From positions 496,001 to 560,000 of the forward strand of contig NZ_JAGGNW010000011.1 of the NCBI RefSeq assembly GCF_018614875.1: a stretch of DNA of 64,000 nucleotides. The letters are read 5' to 3'. The stretch is from Variovorax paradoxus. Its GTDB lineage: Bacteria > Pseudomonadota > Gammaproteobacteria > Burkholderiales > Burkholderiaceae_C. The notes beneath the pieces were generated by a model that was not told the origin of the DNA, did not search any database, and worked only from the letters and a program-made list of their open reading frames with translations. A program made the translations under genes and the position numbers. Below are positions 56,650 through 64,000 of the stretch, in pieces; the stretch's first letter is position 1, and every line of letters starts with the position of its first letter.

Positions 56650-59576
56650 CCCCGCCCCCGCCCGGCCCCAGCACCAACCCCCTTCACCTCAGTCTGCTGG
56701 CCGCAGCGATCGTGTTGATGCTTCCCTCCGCCCATGCCGCCTCGGCCGACCGCGTCCTTGCCGATGCGGCAAAAGTGCGGCCCGGCGAGCGGCTCAGCGA
56801 CTGGCTGCTGCGCCAACCCGAGGAAGCGGCCAGCCCGGGCCTCGCGTGGCAGGTGCCGCAGGAACTGCTCGCCCAGCAGTTCCTGAAAGAGTCGCTGGTG
56901 GTGCGGGTAGAAGCAGCCATCCGATCGGCCTCGCCCGAGGAGCGGGCACCGCGCGAGCGGCTCCTGGCCATGCTGCAAAGCCTCCCGGCAACCGGCCGCG
57001 TGGCGCTGGGCATCGTCGATCCACGCTGGCTGCAGGCGAATCCAGCGCAAGACCCGGTGCTCAGCGAAGGCCAGCGCCTCGCGGCCCCGCCTGCCCCGCT
57101 GCGAACCGTGACTGTGGTGTTGCCCGACGGCAGCTTCTGCCAGGTGGCGCACGAAGGCGGACGCCCGGTGCAAGACTACCTGAGCGCCTGCAGGCTCGGC
57201 GACGGCGCCGACTGGGCCTGGATCGCGCAGCCCGACGGCCGCACCGCGCGCGCGGGCATTGCGGCCTGGAATGCCGAGCCCGCCGATGAGCCCGCGCCCG
57301 GCGCCTGGATCTGGGCTCCGCCGCGACGCATGCCTCATCTGACGGAATTGTCGGAAGGCCTGATCAAGTTCCTGGCGGTACAGGGCCCGTCGCCGCAAGA
57401 ATCCAATGCGCCCACCATTGCCGGCACGCTCCCCGAGGCCGTGGCATCGCAGCCGCGCCCGCTCGACATCAGCGGCAACGACTGGGGCGAAACCGGCCTG
57501 CTGCAAACGCCCACGGCCCGCATGGGGCTGGCCGGCGACGTGCGCGGGTCGCTCACGTCCATCTGGCCCTACACGCGGCTGAACTTCATGTTCCAGCCCT
57601 TCGACTGGCTGGAGGCGGGCTTTCGCTACACCTCCATCTCCAACCGTGCGTACGGGGCCAGCACCACCGGCCAGTCGAACAAGGACAAGAGCATCGACAT
57701 CAAGCTCCGGCTGCTCGAGGAAACCCCTCACGTGCCCGAGCTCGCGCTGGGCTTCCGCGACCTTGGCGGCACCGGGCTTTTCTCCGGCGAGTACCTGGTG
57801 GCCAACAAGCGCTGGCACGACTTCGATTTCAGCCTTGGCATCGGCTGGGGCTACCTGGGCGCAAGCGGCAACATCAGCAACCCCTTCAAGCTGCTGGGCA
57901 GCCGCTTCGACACCCGCTCCGGGTCGAGCACCAACCAAGCCAGGTTCGGCTCCTACTTCAGTGGCCCGGCCGCCCTCTTTGGCGGCGTGCAGTGGCGCAC
58001 TCCCTGGGACCCGCTCACGCTCAAGCTCGAATACGACGGCAACAACTACCAGAACGAGCCGCAGAACAACAACCAGCGCCAGCGTTCGCCCTTCAACATC
58101 GGCCTGTCGTACCGCGTGTCGCCCAAGGTCACGCTGTCCGCCGGCTTCGAGCGCGGCGACAAGTTCATGATTGGCCTCACGCTGGCAAGCAACCTGGCGG
58201 CGTCGCAGTCGCCCAAGCCCGCCGACCGGCCGCTGCCGGAGTTCAGGCCACAGGCGGCCCCTCGTTCGCCCGGCTGGGCAGCAACCGCGGCGGAGATCGA
58301 GGCGCTGACCGAATGGACCGTCGAGCGCATAGCGCCCAAGGACGACGTGCTGCATGTGTGGGTGACCGACAGCAACACCGTCTACCGCACCGCGCGCGTG
58401 GAAAAAGCCATTGCGGTGCTCCACCACGATGCGCCGGACGCCATCAAGAGCTTTGTCTTTCACTACTCGGAGCGCGGGCTCGCGGTGCATGCACAGGCCA
58501 TCGACCGCGCCGAATGGGTGGCCGCGCGCATCCAGGCCTTGCCGCCGCACGCCGCGCGTGCCGTATCCAAGCGCGACTACGAACCCGAGCTGGCCCGCCC
58601 CGACGACAAGCCCGGCCCCGCGCAGAACACCACCGCCCCTGAGGTTGCCGCCACGGACACGCAAGCCCCCTGGGTGCGCCACCGCGACAAGCTCACCTTC
58701 GGCATTGCGCCGAGCTACGGCCAGATCGTCGGCGGCCCCGACGCCTTTCTTCTCTACCAGCTAGGCGTGCAGGCCACCGCCGAATACCGCTTTACCCCGC
58801 GCACCTGGCTCAGCGGCGCGGTGAACCTGCGGCTGGCCGACAACTACGACAAGTTCACCTACACCGCGCCCAGCGATCTGCCGCGCGTGCGCACCTACCA
58901 GCGCGAGTACGTCACCTCCAGGCGCTTCACCATTCCGTCGCTGCAGCTCACGCACGTTGGGCAGTTGTCGAGCAACCACTACTACAGCATGTATGGCGGC
59001 CTGCTCGAAAGCATGTTTGCCGGCGTCGGCGCTGAATGGCTATACCGGCCGGCGCGCTCACCGGTGGCCTTTGGCGCGGACATCAACCGCGTGCGGCAGC
59101 GCGACTTCAACCAGGATTTCAGCCTGCGCGACTACAAGGTAACCACCGGCCACGCCAGCCTGTATTGGGACACCGGCTGGAACGGCGTCCTGGCCAAGAT
59201 CAGCGCGGGCCAGTATCTTGCGGGCGATCGCGGCGTAACGCTCGAAGTCATCCGTCGCTTCGACAACGGTTTTGTGCTGGGCGCCTACGCCACCAAGACC
59301 AACGTCTCCTCCGCGCGGTTCGGCGAAGGCGATTTCGACAAGGGCATCTATCTTTCGATTCCGCTCGACGCGCTGCTGCCGCGGTCGAGCAAATTCGCAA
59401 TCGGCTTTGCGTGGTCGCCGCTCACGCGCGATGGCGGCGCCCGCCTGGGCCGCAGCAACACCCTTTACGAACTGACCTCCGTGCGCGACCAGGGCGCCTT
59501 CAACTTTGCAGCCCCGGAAGACAAAAAGCCGCGTGCCGGAGACAACATCTTGAACTTCGATCGCAGCAGCCCATGA
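56646..59576 (+). CDS. gfcD: YjbH/GfcD-family outer-membrane protein for exopolysaccharide export
   Basis: Large exported protein of 976 aa with a signal peptide (LLAAAIVLMLPSAHAA, near residues 17-32). The YjbH domain begins near 300 (LGFRDLGGTGLFSGEYLVAN, FGGVQWRTPWDPLTLKLEYD), and beta-rich repeats of barrel-type strands continue to the C-terminus. The N-terminal 290 residues form a separate region containing WLLRQPEEAASPGLAWQVPQ. It is longer than E. coli GfcD (about 700 aa). It probably forms or gates an outer-membrane path for the polymer. The start overlaps the gfcB stop by 4 bases; an upstream extension inside gfcB is rejected. Confidence 0.85.
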   Translation: MTPPPPGPSTNPLHLSLLAAAIVLMLPSAHAASADRVLADAAKVRPGERLSDWLLRQPEEAASPGLAWQVPQELLAQQFLKESLVVRVEAAIRSASPEERAPRERLLAMLQSLPATGRVALGIVDPRWLQANPAQDPVLSEGQRLAAPPAPLRTVTVVLPDGSFCQVAHEGGRPVQDYLSACRLGDGADWAWIAQPDGRTARAGIAAWNAEPADEPAPGAWIWAPPRRMPHLTELSEGLIKFLAVQGPSPQESNAPTIAGTLPEAVASQPRPLDISGNDWGETGLLQTPTARMGLAGDVRGSLTSIWPYTRLNFMFQPFDWLEAGFRYTSISNRAYGASTTGQSNKDKSIDIKLRLLEETPHVPELALGFRDLGGTGLFSGEYLVANKRWHDFDFSLGIGWGYLGASGNISNPFKLLGSRFDTRSGSSTNQARFGSYFSGPAALFGGVQWRTPWDPLTLKLEYDGNNYQNEPQNNNQRQRSPFNIGLSYRVSPKVTLSAGFERGDKFMIGLTLASNLAASQSPKPADRPLPEFRPQAAPRSPGWAATAAEIEALTEWTVERIAPKDDVLHVWVTDSNTVYRTARVEKAIAVLHHDAPDAIKSFVFHYSERGLAVHAQAIDRAEWVAARIQALPPHAARAVSKRDYEPELARPDDKPGPAQNTTAPEVAATDTQAPWVRHRDKLTFGIAPSYGQIVGGPDAFLLYQLGVQATAEYRFTPRTWLSGAVNLRLADNYDKFTYTAPSDLPRVRTYQREYVTSRRFTIPSLQLTHVGQLSSNHYYSMYGGLLESMFAGVGAEWLYRPARSPVAFGADINRVRQRDFNQDFSLRDYKVTTGHASLYWDTGWNGVLAKISAGQYLAGDRGVTLEVIRRFDNGFVLGAYATKTNVSSARFGEGDFDKGIYLSIPLDALLPRSSKFAIGFAWSPLTRDGGARLGRSNTLYELTSVRDQGAFNFAAPEDKKPRAGDNILNFDRSSP

Positions 59577-59616
59577 GCGTTTGTATGCAAGTAAACATCA
59601 AAGAAAGGCGGACACC

Positions 59617-60051
59617 TTGAAATCCGTTCTTGTCGTTTGCATCGGCAACATCTGTCGAAGCCCAATGGCGCACGTCCTGCTTGCCGAGGCCCTTCCGCAG
59701 CTCACCGTGTCCTCGGCCGGCACGGGAGCATTGATCGGCAACCCCGCGGACTCCATCGCCCAGCAATTGATGGCCGCGCGAGGCCTCGACCTTGGCTCCC
59801 ACCGCGCGCGCCAGATCAACGAAGCCATGTGCGTTCAGGCCGACCTGATCCTCACCATGGACGAGGCGCAGCGCCGCTACATCGAAAACAAATACCCGCT
59901 CGCGCGCGGCAGGGTCTTTCGCCTTGCCGAAAGCGCCAAGCTGAATATTCCCGACCCCTACCGCAAGGGCCAGGAAGCCTTCGAGCACGCACTCCAACTC
60001 ATCGACGCCGGCGTCAAGACCTGGGCCGAACGCATTCGGCAATTCAAATGA
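59617..60051 (+). CDS. wzb: Low-molecular-weight protein tyrosine phosphatase (Wzb/Etp)
   Basis: Cytosolic phosphatase of 144 aa that dephosphorylates the Wzc/Etk kinase during capsule or exopolysaccharide export. The CX5R loop CIGNICRSPMAH is near the N-terminus (Cys near residue 9), and the general acid is in IPDPYRKGQEAFEH. The TTG at 59617 was taken as start because AAAGGCGG lies 6-8 bases before it and the beta-strand SVLVVCIG begins immediately; a longer frame adds 12 unrelated residues. Its stop overlaps the kinase start as ATGA. Confidence 0.92.
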   Translation: MKSVLVVCIGNICRSPMAHVLLAEALPQLTVSSAGTGALIGNPADSIAQQLMAARGLDLGSHRARQINEAMCVQADLILTMDEAQRRYIENKYPLARGRVFRLAESAKLNIPDPYRKGQEAFEHALQLIDAGVKTWAERIRQFK

Positions 60052-62312
60052 ACACTCCTGCTGTCACCACTTCCAATGCTGCGCGGGCCGGCCAGCCTGC
60101 TGCATCTCCGACCGCGAACGCGGGCGATGGCGATATCCACCTGTCGGAATACATCGACATCCTGTTCGACCAGAAATGGCTGGTTGCGGCCATCACCGCG
60201 CTCGCGCTGGTGCTTGGCGTGGCCTATGCCTTGCTGACCACCCCCGTCTATCAGTCGAACCTGCTAATCCAGGTCGAGGATGCAGCACCCGATGCGAAGG
60301 GCTTCCTCGGTGAAGCCTCCAGCCTGTTCGACGTCAAGACGCCCGCCACCGGCGAGATCCAGATCATCCGCTCGCGAATGGTGCTCGGCGCGGCGGTGGA
60401 CCAGACGCTCTTCTATATCGACGCCAAGCCACGCTACCTGCCTCTATTCGGCGCCTGGTTGGCACGGCGGGCCCGTGGACTTTCGGAGCCCGGCTTCCTC
60501 GGCATGAGCGGCTACGTCAACGGCAAGGAAAGCATCGGCGTTGCCCGTTTCGACGTGCCGCCCGAACTGGAAGACGAAGAACCTTTCGTGCTCACCGCCC
60601 AGGGCGGAGGCACCTACACGCTGACGCACAAGTCGCTGGACCAGCCGCTGACCGGTACCGTCGGCCAGCCGCTGCATCATGCGCTCGAAGACGGCGCCAT
60701 CGATCTGCTGATCGGCAAGCTCGAAGGAAAACCCGGCGCGGAATTCGTCATTTCGCGCGCCTCGCGGCTGCGCACCATCGAAGAGTTGCAAAAGCGCCTG
60801 CAACTCGGTGAACAGGGCAAGCAATCCAATGTGATCAGCGTGTCCCTGGAAGACAGCGACCGCGATCGGCTCTCCCGCATCCTCAACGCCGTCGGCGAGC
60901 AGTACGTGCAGCAGAACGTCGAGCGCAAGTCAGCCGAGGCGCAGAAAACGTTGGTCTTCCTCGACGAACAGTTGCCTCAATTCAAGCGCCAACTCGAAGC
61001 CTCCGAAGACGCCTACACGCGCTTTCGCAACAAGAACGGCACCGTGGCCTTCGACGAAGAAGCCAAGGGCGTGCTGGCCCAGACCATCGAGTTGCAGACC
61101 AAGCTGCTCGAAACCCAGCAGAAGCGACGCGAGGTGGCGGCGCACTTCACCGACGCCAACTCGCGCATCAAGATCCTCGACGGACAGATTGCCGCGATCG
61201 AAAAAGAAGTCGGTGGCCTCAACGCGCGCGTGAGCCGCATGCCCACGCTGCAGCAAGATGCGCTGCGCCTCGAGCGTGACGTGCGGGTGACGAGCGGCCT
61301 CTACCAGTCGCTGCAGAACAATGCACTGCAGCTGCGCTTGGTGAAGGAAGGCAAGACCGGCAACGTGCGCCTGCTCGACAAGGCCGTGAAGACCAAGGAG
61401 CCAATCAAGCCGCAGAAGCCGCTGATCGTGGCGCTGGCACTGGTGCTGGGCCTGTTGGCCGGCGCGGTGCTGGCCATTGTGCGCAGCAGCTTCTTCGCGG
61501 GCATCAAGGATCCGCAAGAGATCGAGGCTCATACCGGCCTCTCGGTCTATTCGGTCGTGCCATTCACAGTCGAACAGACGATGCTCGACCAAAGCGTTGC
61601 AGCCGGCGCCAAGGGCATCCAGCTGCTGGCAGTGACCCATCCGGACAGCGCACCCATCGAGGCGCTGCGCAGCCTGCGCATCGCGCTGCAGTTCGCCACG
61701 CTGGAGGCCGGCAACAACCGCATCCTCATCACGGGTGCAACGCCAGGCATCGGCAAGAGCTTTGTCTCGGGCAACTTCGCAGCCATCATGGCGCATGCCG
61801 GCAAGCGGGTGCTGCTGATCGATGCCGACATGCGCAAGGGCCACCTGAACAAGCAGTTCGGCCTGCCGCGCGATCGCGGCCTGTCTGAACTGCTGTCCGG
61901 CGAGCTTTCGGCAGAGCAGGCCATCCGCGCGCAGGTGCTGCCCAACCTCGACGTGCTGACCACCGGCAAGCTGCCGGTCAACCCGGCCGACATGCTGATG
62001 TCGGAAAGCTTCCTCCGGCTGCTCGACATGGTGTCGGCGCAGTACGAACTGGTCATCATCGACACGCCGCCGGTGCTGGTGGCCGCCGACACGGCCGCCG
62101 TGGCGCCGTACATGGGCGCGGTGCTGCTGGTGGCCCGCGCGGACCAGACTCAACTCGGCGAGCTCAACGAAAGCGCCAAGCGCCTCTCACACGCGGGCAA
62201 GGCCGTCAGCGGCGTGATCTTCAACGGCATCGACCTGACGCGGCGCCACTACGGCAGCCATGGCTACCGCTACGGTGGCTACCGGTACACGGAATACAAG
62301 TACAACGATTAG
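60048..62312 (+). CDS. wzc: Polysaccharide co-polymerase / tyrosine autokinase (Wzc/Etk)
   Basis: Inner-membrane BY-kinase of 754 aa that controls polymer length and export. A Wzz-type periplasmic loop lies between the two membrane helices (near 45-65 and LIVALALVLGLLAGAVLAIV near 457-476). The cytosolic kinase has GATPGIGKS (Walker A near 563), LLIDADMRKG (Walker A' near 588) and VIIDTPP (Walker B near 668). The C-terminal tail YGSHGYRYGGYRYTEYKY is the tyrosine cluster that is autophosphorylated and acted on by the upstream phosphatase. Wza and Wzy genes are not in the window. Confidence 0.94.
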   Translation: MNTPAVTTSNAARAGQPAASPTANAGDGDIHLSEYIDILFDQKWLVAAITALALVLGVAYALLTTPVYQSNLLIQVEDAAPDAKGFLGEASSLFDVKTPATGEIQIIRSRMVLGAAVDQTLFYIDAKPRYLPLFGAWLARRARGLSEPGFLGMSGYVNGKESIGVARFDVPPELEDEEPFVLTAQGGGTYTLTHKSLDQPLTGTVGQPLHHALEDGAIDLLIGKLEGKPGAEFVISRASRLRTIEELQKRLQLGEQGKQSNVISVSLEDSDRDRLSRILNAVGEQYVQQNVERKSAEAQKTLVFLDEQLPQFKRQLEASEDAYTRFRNKNGTVAFDEEAKGVLAQTIELQTKLLETQQKRREVAAHFTDANSRIKILDGQIAAIEKEVGGLNARVSRMPTLQQDALRLERDVRVTSGLYQSLQNNALQLRLVKEGKTGNVRLLDKAVKTKEPIKPQKPLIVALALVLGLLAGAVLAIVRSSFFAGIKDPQEIEAHTGLSVYSVVPFTVEQTMLDQSVAAGAKGIQLLAVTHPDSAPIEALRSLRIALQFATLEAGNNRILITGATPGIGKSFVSGNFAAIMAHAGKRVLLIDADMRKGHLNKQFGLPRDRGLSELLSGELSAEQAIRAQVLPNLDVLTTGKLPVNPADMLMSESFLRLLDMVSAQYELVIIDTPPVLVAADTAAVAPYMGAVLLVARADQTQLGELNESAKRLSHAGKAVSGVIFNGIDLTRRHYGSHGYRYGGYRYTEYKYND

Positions 62313-62374
62313 ACCCGCAGGTCAGGCCGGAACGCGGCGCCGGGGGGCGTCCTGGCGTTCCATCAAGAGAGAGA

Positions 62375-64000
62375 TCAGATCGGAGCGAGCACTGGAGGCG
62401 TGATTGCAGCACCGGTGGCAACGCCATTCGCCGCGACCGTCACCGTTACCGGTGCTGGCAACGCCGCGCCCTGGCGTTCAAGCTCCAGGTACACCCAGTC
62501 CACCACCTCCGCATGCGGAAGGTAGCCACCCAGAAGCTGCTGCAGCTTGCGTTTGATCGCGGGCACGTCGTTGCGCTCCAGCAGCGTGCCGAGCTCATCG
62601 ATCTGCTGCGCCAGCTCTGCCCATGGCGGGCACGCCTCATGCGCCTTCATCACGCGGGGATGGGCGGTGGTCATGGCGTTGTCGCCAATCAGCAGTTCTT
62701 CATAAAGCTTTTCGCCCGGACGCAGGCCGGTGATCAGCAACTCGATATCGCCTTCGGGGTTCCGCGCATCGCACACCGTGCGGCCAGACAATTCCACCAG
62801 GCGGCGCGCCAGGTCGATGATGCGCACCGGCGCGCCCATCTCCAGCACAAACACGTCGCCACCCTCGGCCATGGCGCCAGCCTGGATCACCAGTTGCGCC
62901 GCTTCGGGAATGGTCATGAAGTAGCGCGTGATGTCTTCGTGCGTGAGCGTGATCGGCCCGCCCGCTTCGATCTGCTGGCGAAACAGCGGCACCACCGAGC
63001 CGCTGGAGCCCAGCACATTGCCAAAGCGCACCATCGAAAAGCAGGTGCGCGGCTTCTGCTGGGCCAGCCCCTGCAGTGTCATTTCTGCCAAGCGCTTGCT
63101 CGCGCCCATGATGTTGGTCGGCCGCACCGCCTTGTCGGTGCTCACCAGCACAAACTGGCCAATGCCATGGTCCCGCGCCGCCAATGCCGTGGTGAGCGTA
63201 CCCAGCGTGTTGTTGACCAGGCCCTCCACGGGGTTGTGCTCCACCAGCGGCACATGCTTGTAGGCCGCGGCGTGGTAGACGGTGTTTGGCCGCCACACGC
63301 CCATGATCTGGCGCATGCGCGCGCCATCGCACACGGAGGCCAGCAGCGGCACCACGCTGAGCGCGGGCGCCTTTTGCTCCAGCTCGCGGTGAATGGCATA
63401 GAGCGCGTATTCACTCCATTCCACCAGCAGCAGCACCGAAGGTTTCAACTGCACGATCTGGCGGCACAGCTCGCTGCCAATGGAGCCGCCCGCACCGGTC
63501 ACCAGCACCACCTTGCCGCGCACATGGCGATGCAGCAGGTTATCGTCCGGCGCGACGGGATCGCGGCCCAGCAGGTCTTCGATGTCGACCTCCATCAGGT
63601 CCTTGACCTGCACCCGGCCCTGCGCCAGATCGGCCATGCCCGGAAGCGTGCGCACGTGCAGGTGCAGCGACAGGAGCCCGTTGAGAATCTGCGCCCTGCG
63701 CCCTTGGGAGACTGAGGGCAATGCCAACAGCACGTCTGTGACACCCTGAGCGGCGGCATTGGCCTTGAGCCAGGATGGTGGGTAAATTGGCAGGCCGTTG
63801 AGAGTGCGGCCCTGCAAATGGGGCGAGTCGTCGACAAAGCTATGCACCGCCATCTCGGGGCTGTGCGCCAGCGCCGCGGCCAATTGGCGCCCTGCCTTGC
63901 CGGCGCCGTAGATCACCACCTGCGGCAGCGTCTTGCTGCGCAGCACCTGTGTGTACAGGCCGCCCAGCCAATAGCGCGCCATCAGGCGCGAGGCGCCCAC
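62375..64000 (-). CDS. FlaA1/CapD/WbpM-type nucleotide-sugar dehydratase/epimerase (5' end beyond window)
   Basis: At least 541 aa of an inner-membrane polysaccharide-biosynthesis protein whose N-terminal membrane helices lie outside the window. A CoA-binding-like Rossmann part (PQVVIYGAGKAGRQLAAAL) precedes the SDR domain: VVLVTGAGGSIGSELCRQ near residue 163, HAAAYKHVPLVEHNP, STDKAVRPTNIMGASKRLAE and RTCFSMVRFGNVLGSSGSVV. These proteins make UDP-linked 4-keto-6-deoxy or epimerised N-acetyl sugars for surface polymers. It converges on wzc; a 62-bp gap shows no clear terminator. The first residue shown is internal. A Gly/Ala/Val-rich tail ends the protein. Confidence 0.92.
   Translation of the reverse strand: MGASRLMARYWLGGLYTQVLRSKTLPQVVIYGAGKAGRQLAAALAHSPEMAVHSFVDDSPHLQGRTLNGLPIYPPSWLKANAAAQGVTDVLLALPSVSQGRRAQILNGLLSLHLHVRTLPGMADLAQGRVQVKDLMEVDIEDLLGRDPVAPDDNLLHRHVRGKVVLVTGAGGSIGSELCRQIVQLKPSVLLLVEWSEYALYAIHRELEQKAPALSVVPLLASVCDGARMRQIMGVWRPNTVYHAAAYKHVPLVEHNPVEGLVNNTLGTLTTALAARDHGIGQFVLVSTDKAVRPTNIMGASKRLAEMTLQGLAQQKPRTCFSMVRFGNVLGSSGSVVPLFRQQIEAGGPITLTHEDITRYFMTIPEAAQLVIQAGAMAEGGDVFVLEMGAPVRIIDLARRLVELSGRTVCDARNPEGDIELLITGLRPGEKLYEELLIGDNAMTTAHPRVMKAHEACPPWAELAQQIDELGTLLERNDVPAIKRKLQQLLGGYLPHAEVVDWVYLELERQGAALPAPVTVTVAANGVATGAAITPPVLAPI

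Overview
The window is high-GC bacterial DNA with tightly packed, mostly operonic genes. Gene content suggests a betaproteobacterium of the order Burkholderiales, most like Variovorax/Comamonadaceae: a Bug/TctC-type orphan substrate-binding protein, a MalQ-TreY fusion, a CoxI-CoxIII fusion and an ACR3/ArsI/ArsH arsenic locus. This is a judgement from protein families, not a database match. No rRNA, tRNA, CRISPR array, prophage or insertion sequence was recognised.

Regions. (1) 1-3.4 kb: the 3' part of a cytochrome c oxidase gene, a methyltransferase divergent from a MerR regulator with a shared palindrome, and a PRC-barrel protein. (2) 3.5-20.7 kb, minus strand: one 17-kb operon glgB-glgE-treS/mak-(MscS-like)-glgX-treZ-malQ/treY. 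It combines alpha-glucan synthesis from trehalose/maltose (TreS-Mak-GlgE-GlgB) with glucan-to-trehalose conversion (GlgX, TreY, TreZ, MalQ), and has a mechanosensitive-channel-like gene in the middle. (3) 20.9-28.4 kb: stress genes, namely a DUF1488-like protein, two tandem Hsp20s behind a sigma32-type promoter and a possible RNA thermometer, a phosphoribosyltransferase, an erythromycin-esterase-family protein and two divergent GH13 enzymes. (4) 28.5-34.3 kb: a cyclic-di-GMP set, with a Cache/PAS diguanylate cyclase, a PilB/GspE-type ATPase carrying an N-terminal MshEN-like c-di-GMP-binding region, and an EAL phosphodiesterase. (5) 34.4-38.5 kb: exonuclease III, then a divergent arsenic locus arsR-arsI-acr3 / arsC-arsH. 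(6) 38.5-41.6 kb: a Nudix protein plus LuxR-type and Crp/Fnr-type regulators. (7) 41.8-47.7 kb: a LysR regulator divergent from an acid-sugar catabolic operon (binding protein, UxaA-family dehydratase, aldehyde dehydrogenase, HpcH aldolase), followed by a HigA antitoxin remnant. (8) 48.0-55.3 kb: a LacI regulator divergent from a TRAP transporter / VOC protein / RuBisCO-like protein / DUF1537 kinase operon, the pairing known from 3-oxo-isoapionate (apionate) catabolism. (9) 55.6-64 kb: a group-4-capsule-like operon (GfcA-like, GfcB, GfcD, Wzb/Etp, Wzc/Etk) facing the 3' part of a FlaA1/CapD-type nucleotide-sugar dehydratase/epimerase.

The most notable points are the merged GlgE/TreYZ operon with its channel gene and MalQ-TreY fusion, the RuBisCO-like-protein operon whose upstream chemistry is not the textbook set, the synthase/effector/hydrolase c-di-GMP trio, and the candidate FourU-type thermometer in front of the small heat-shock genes.
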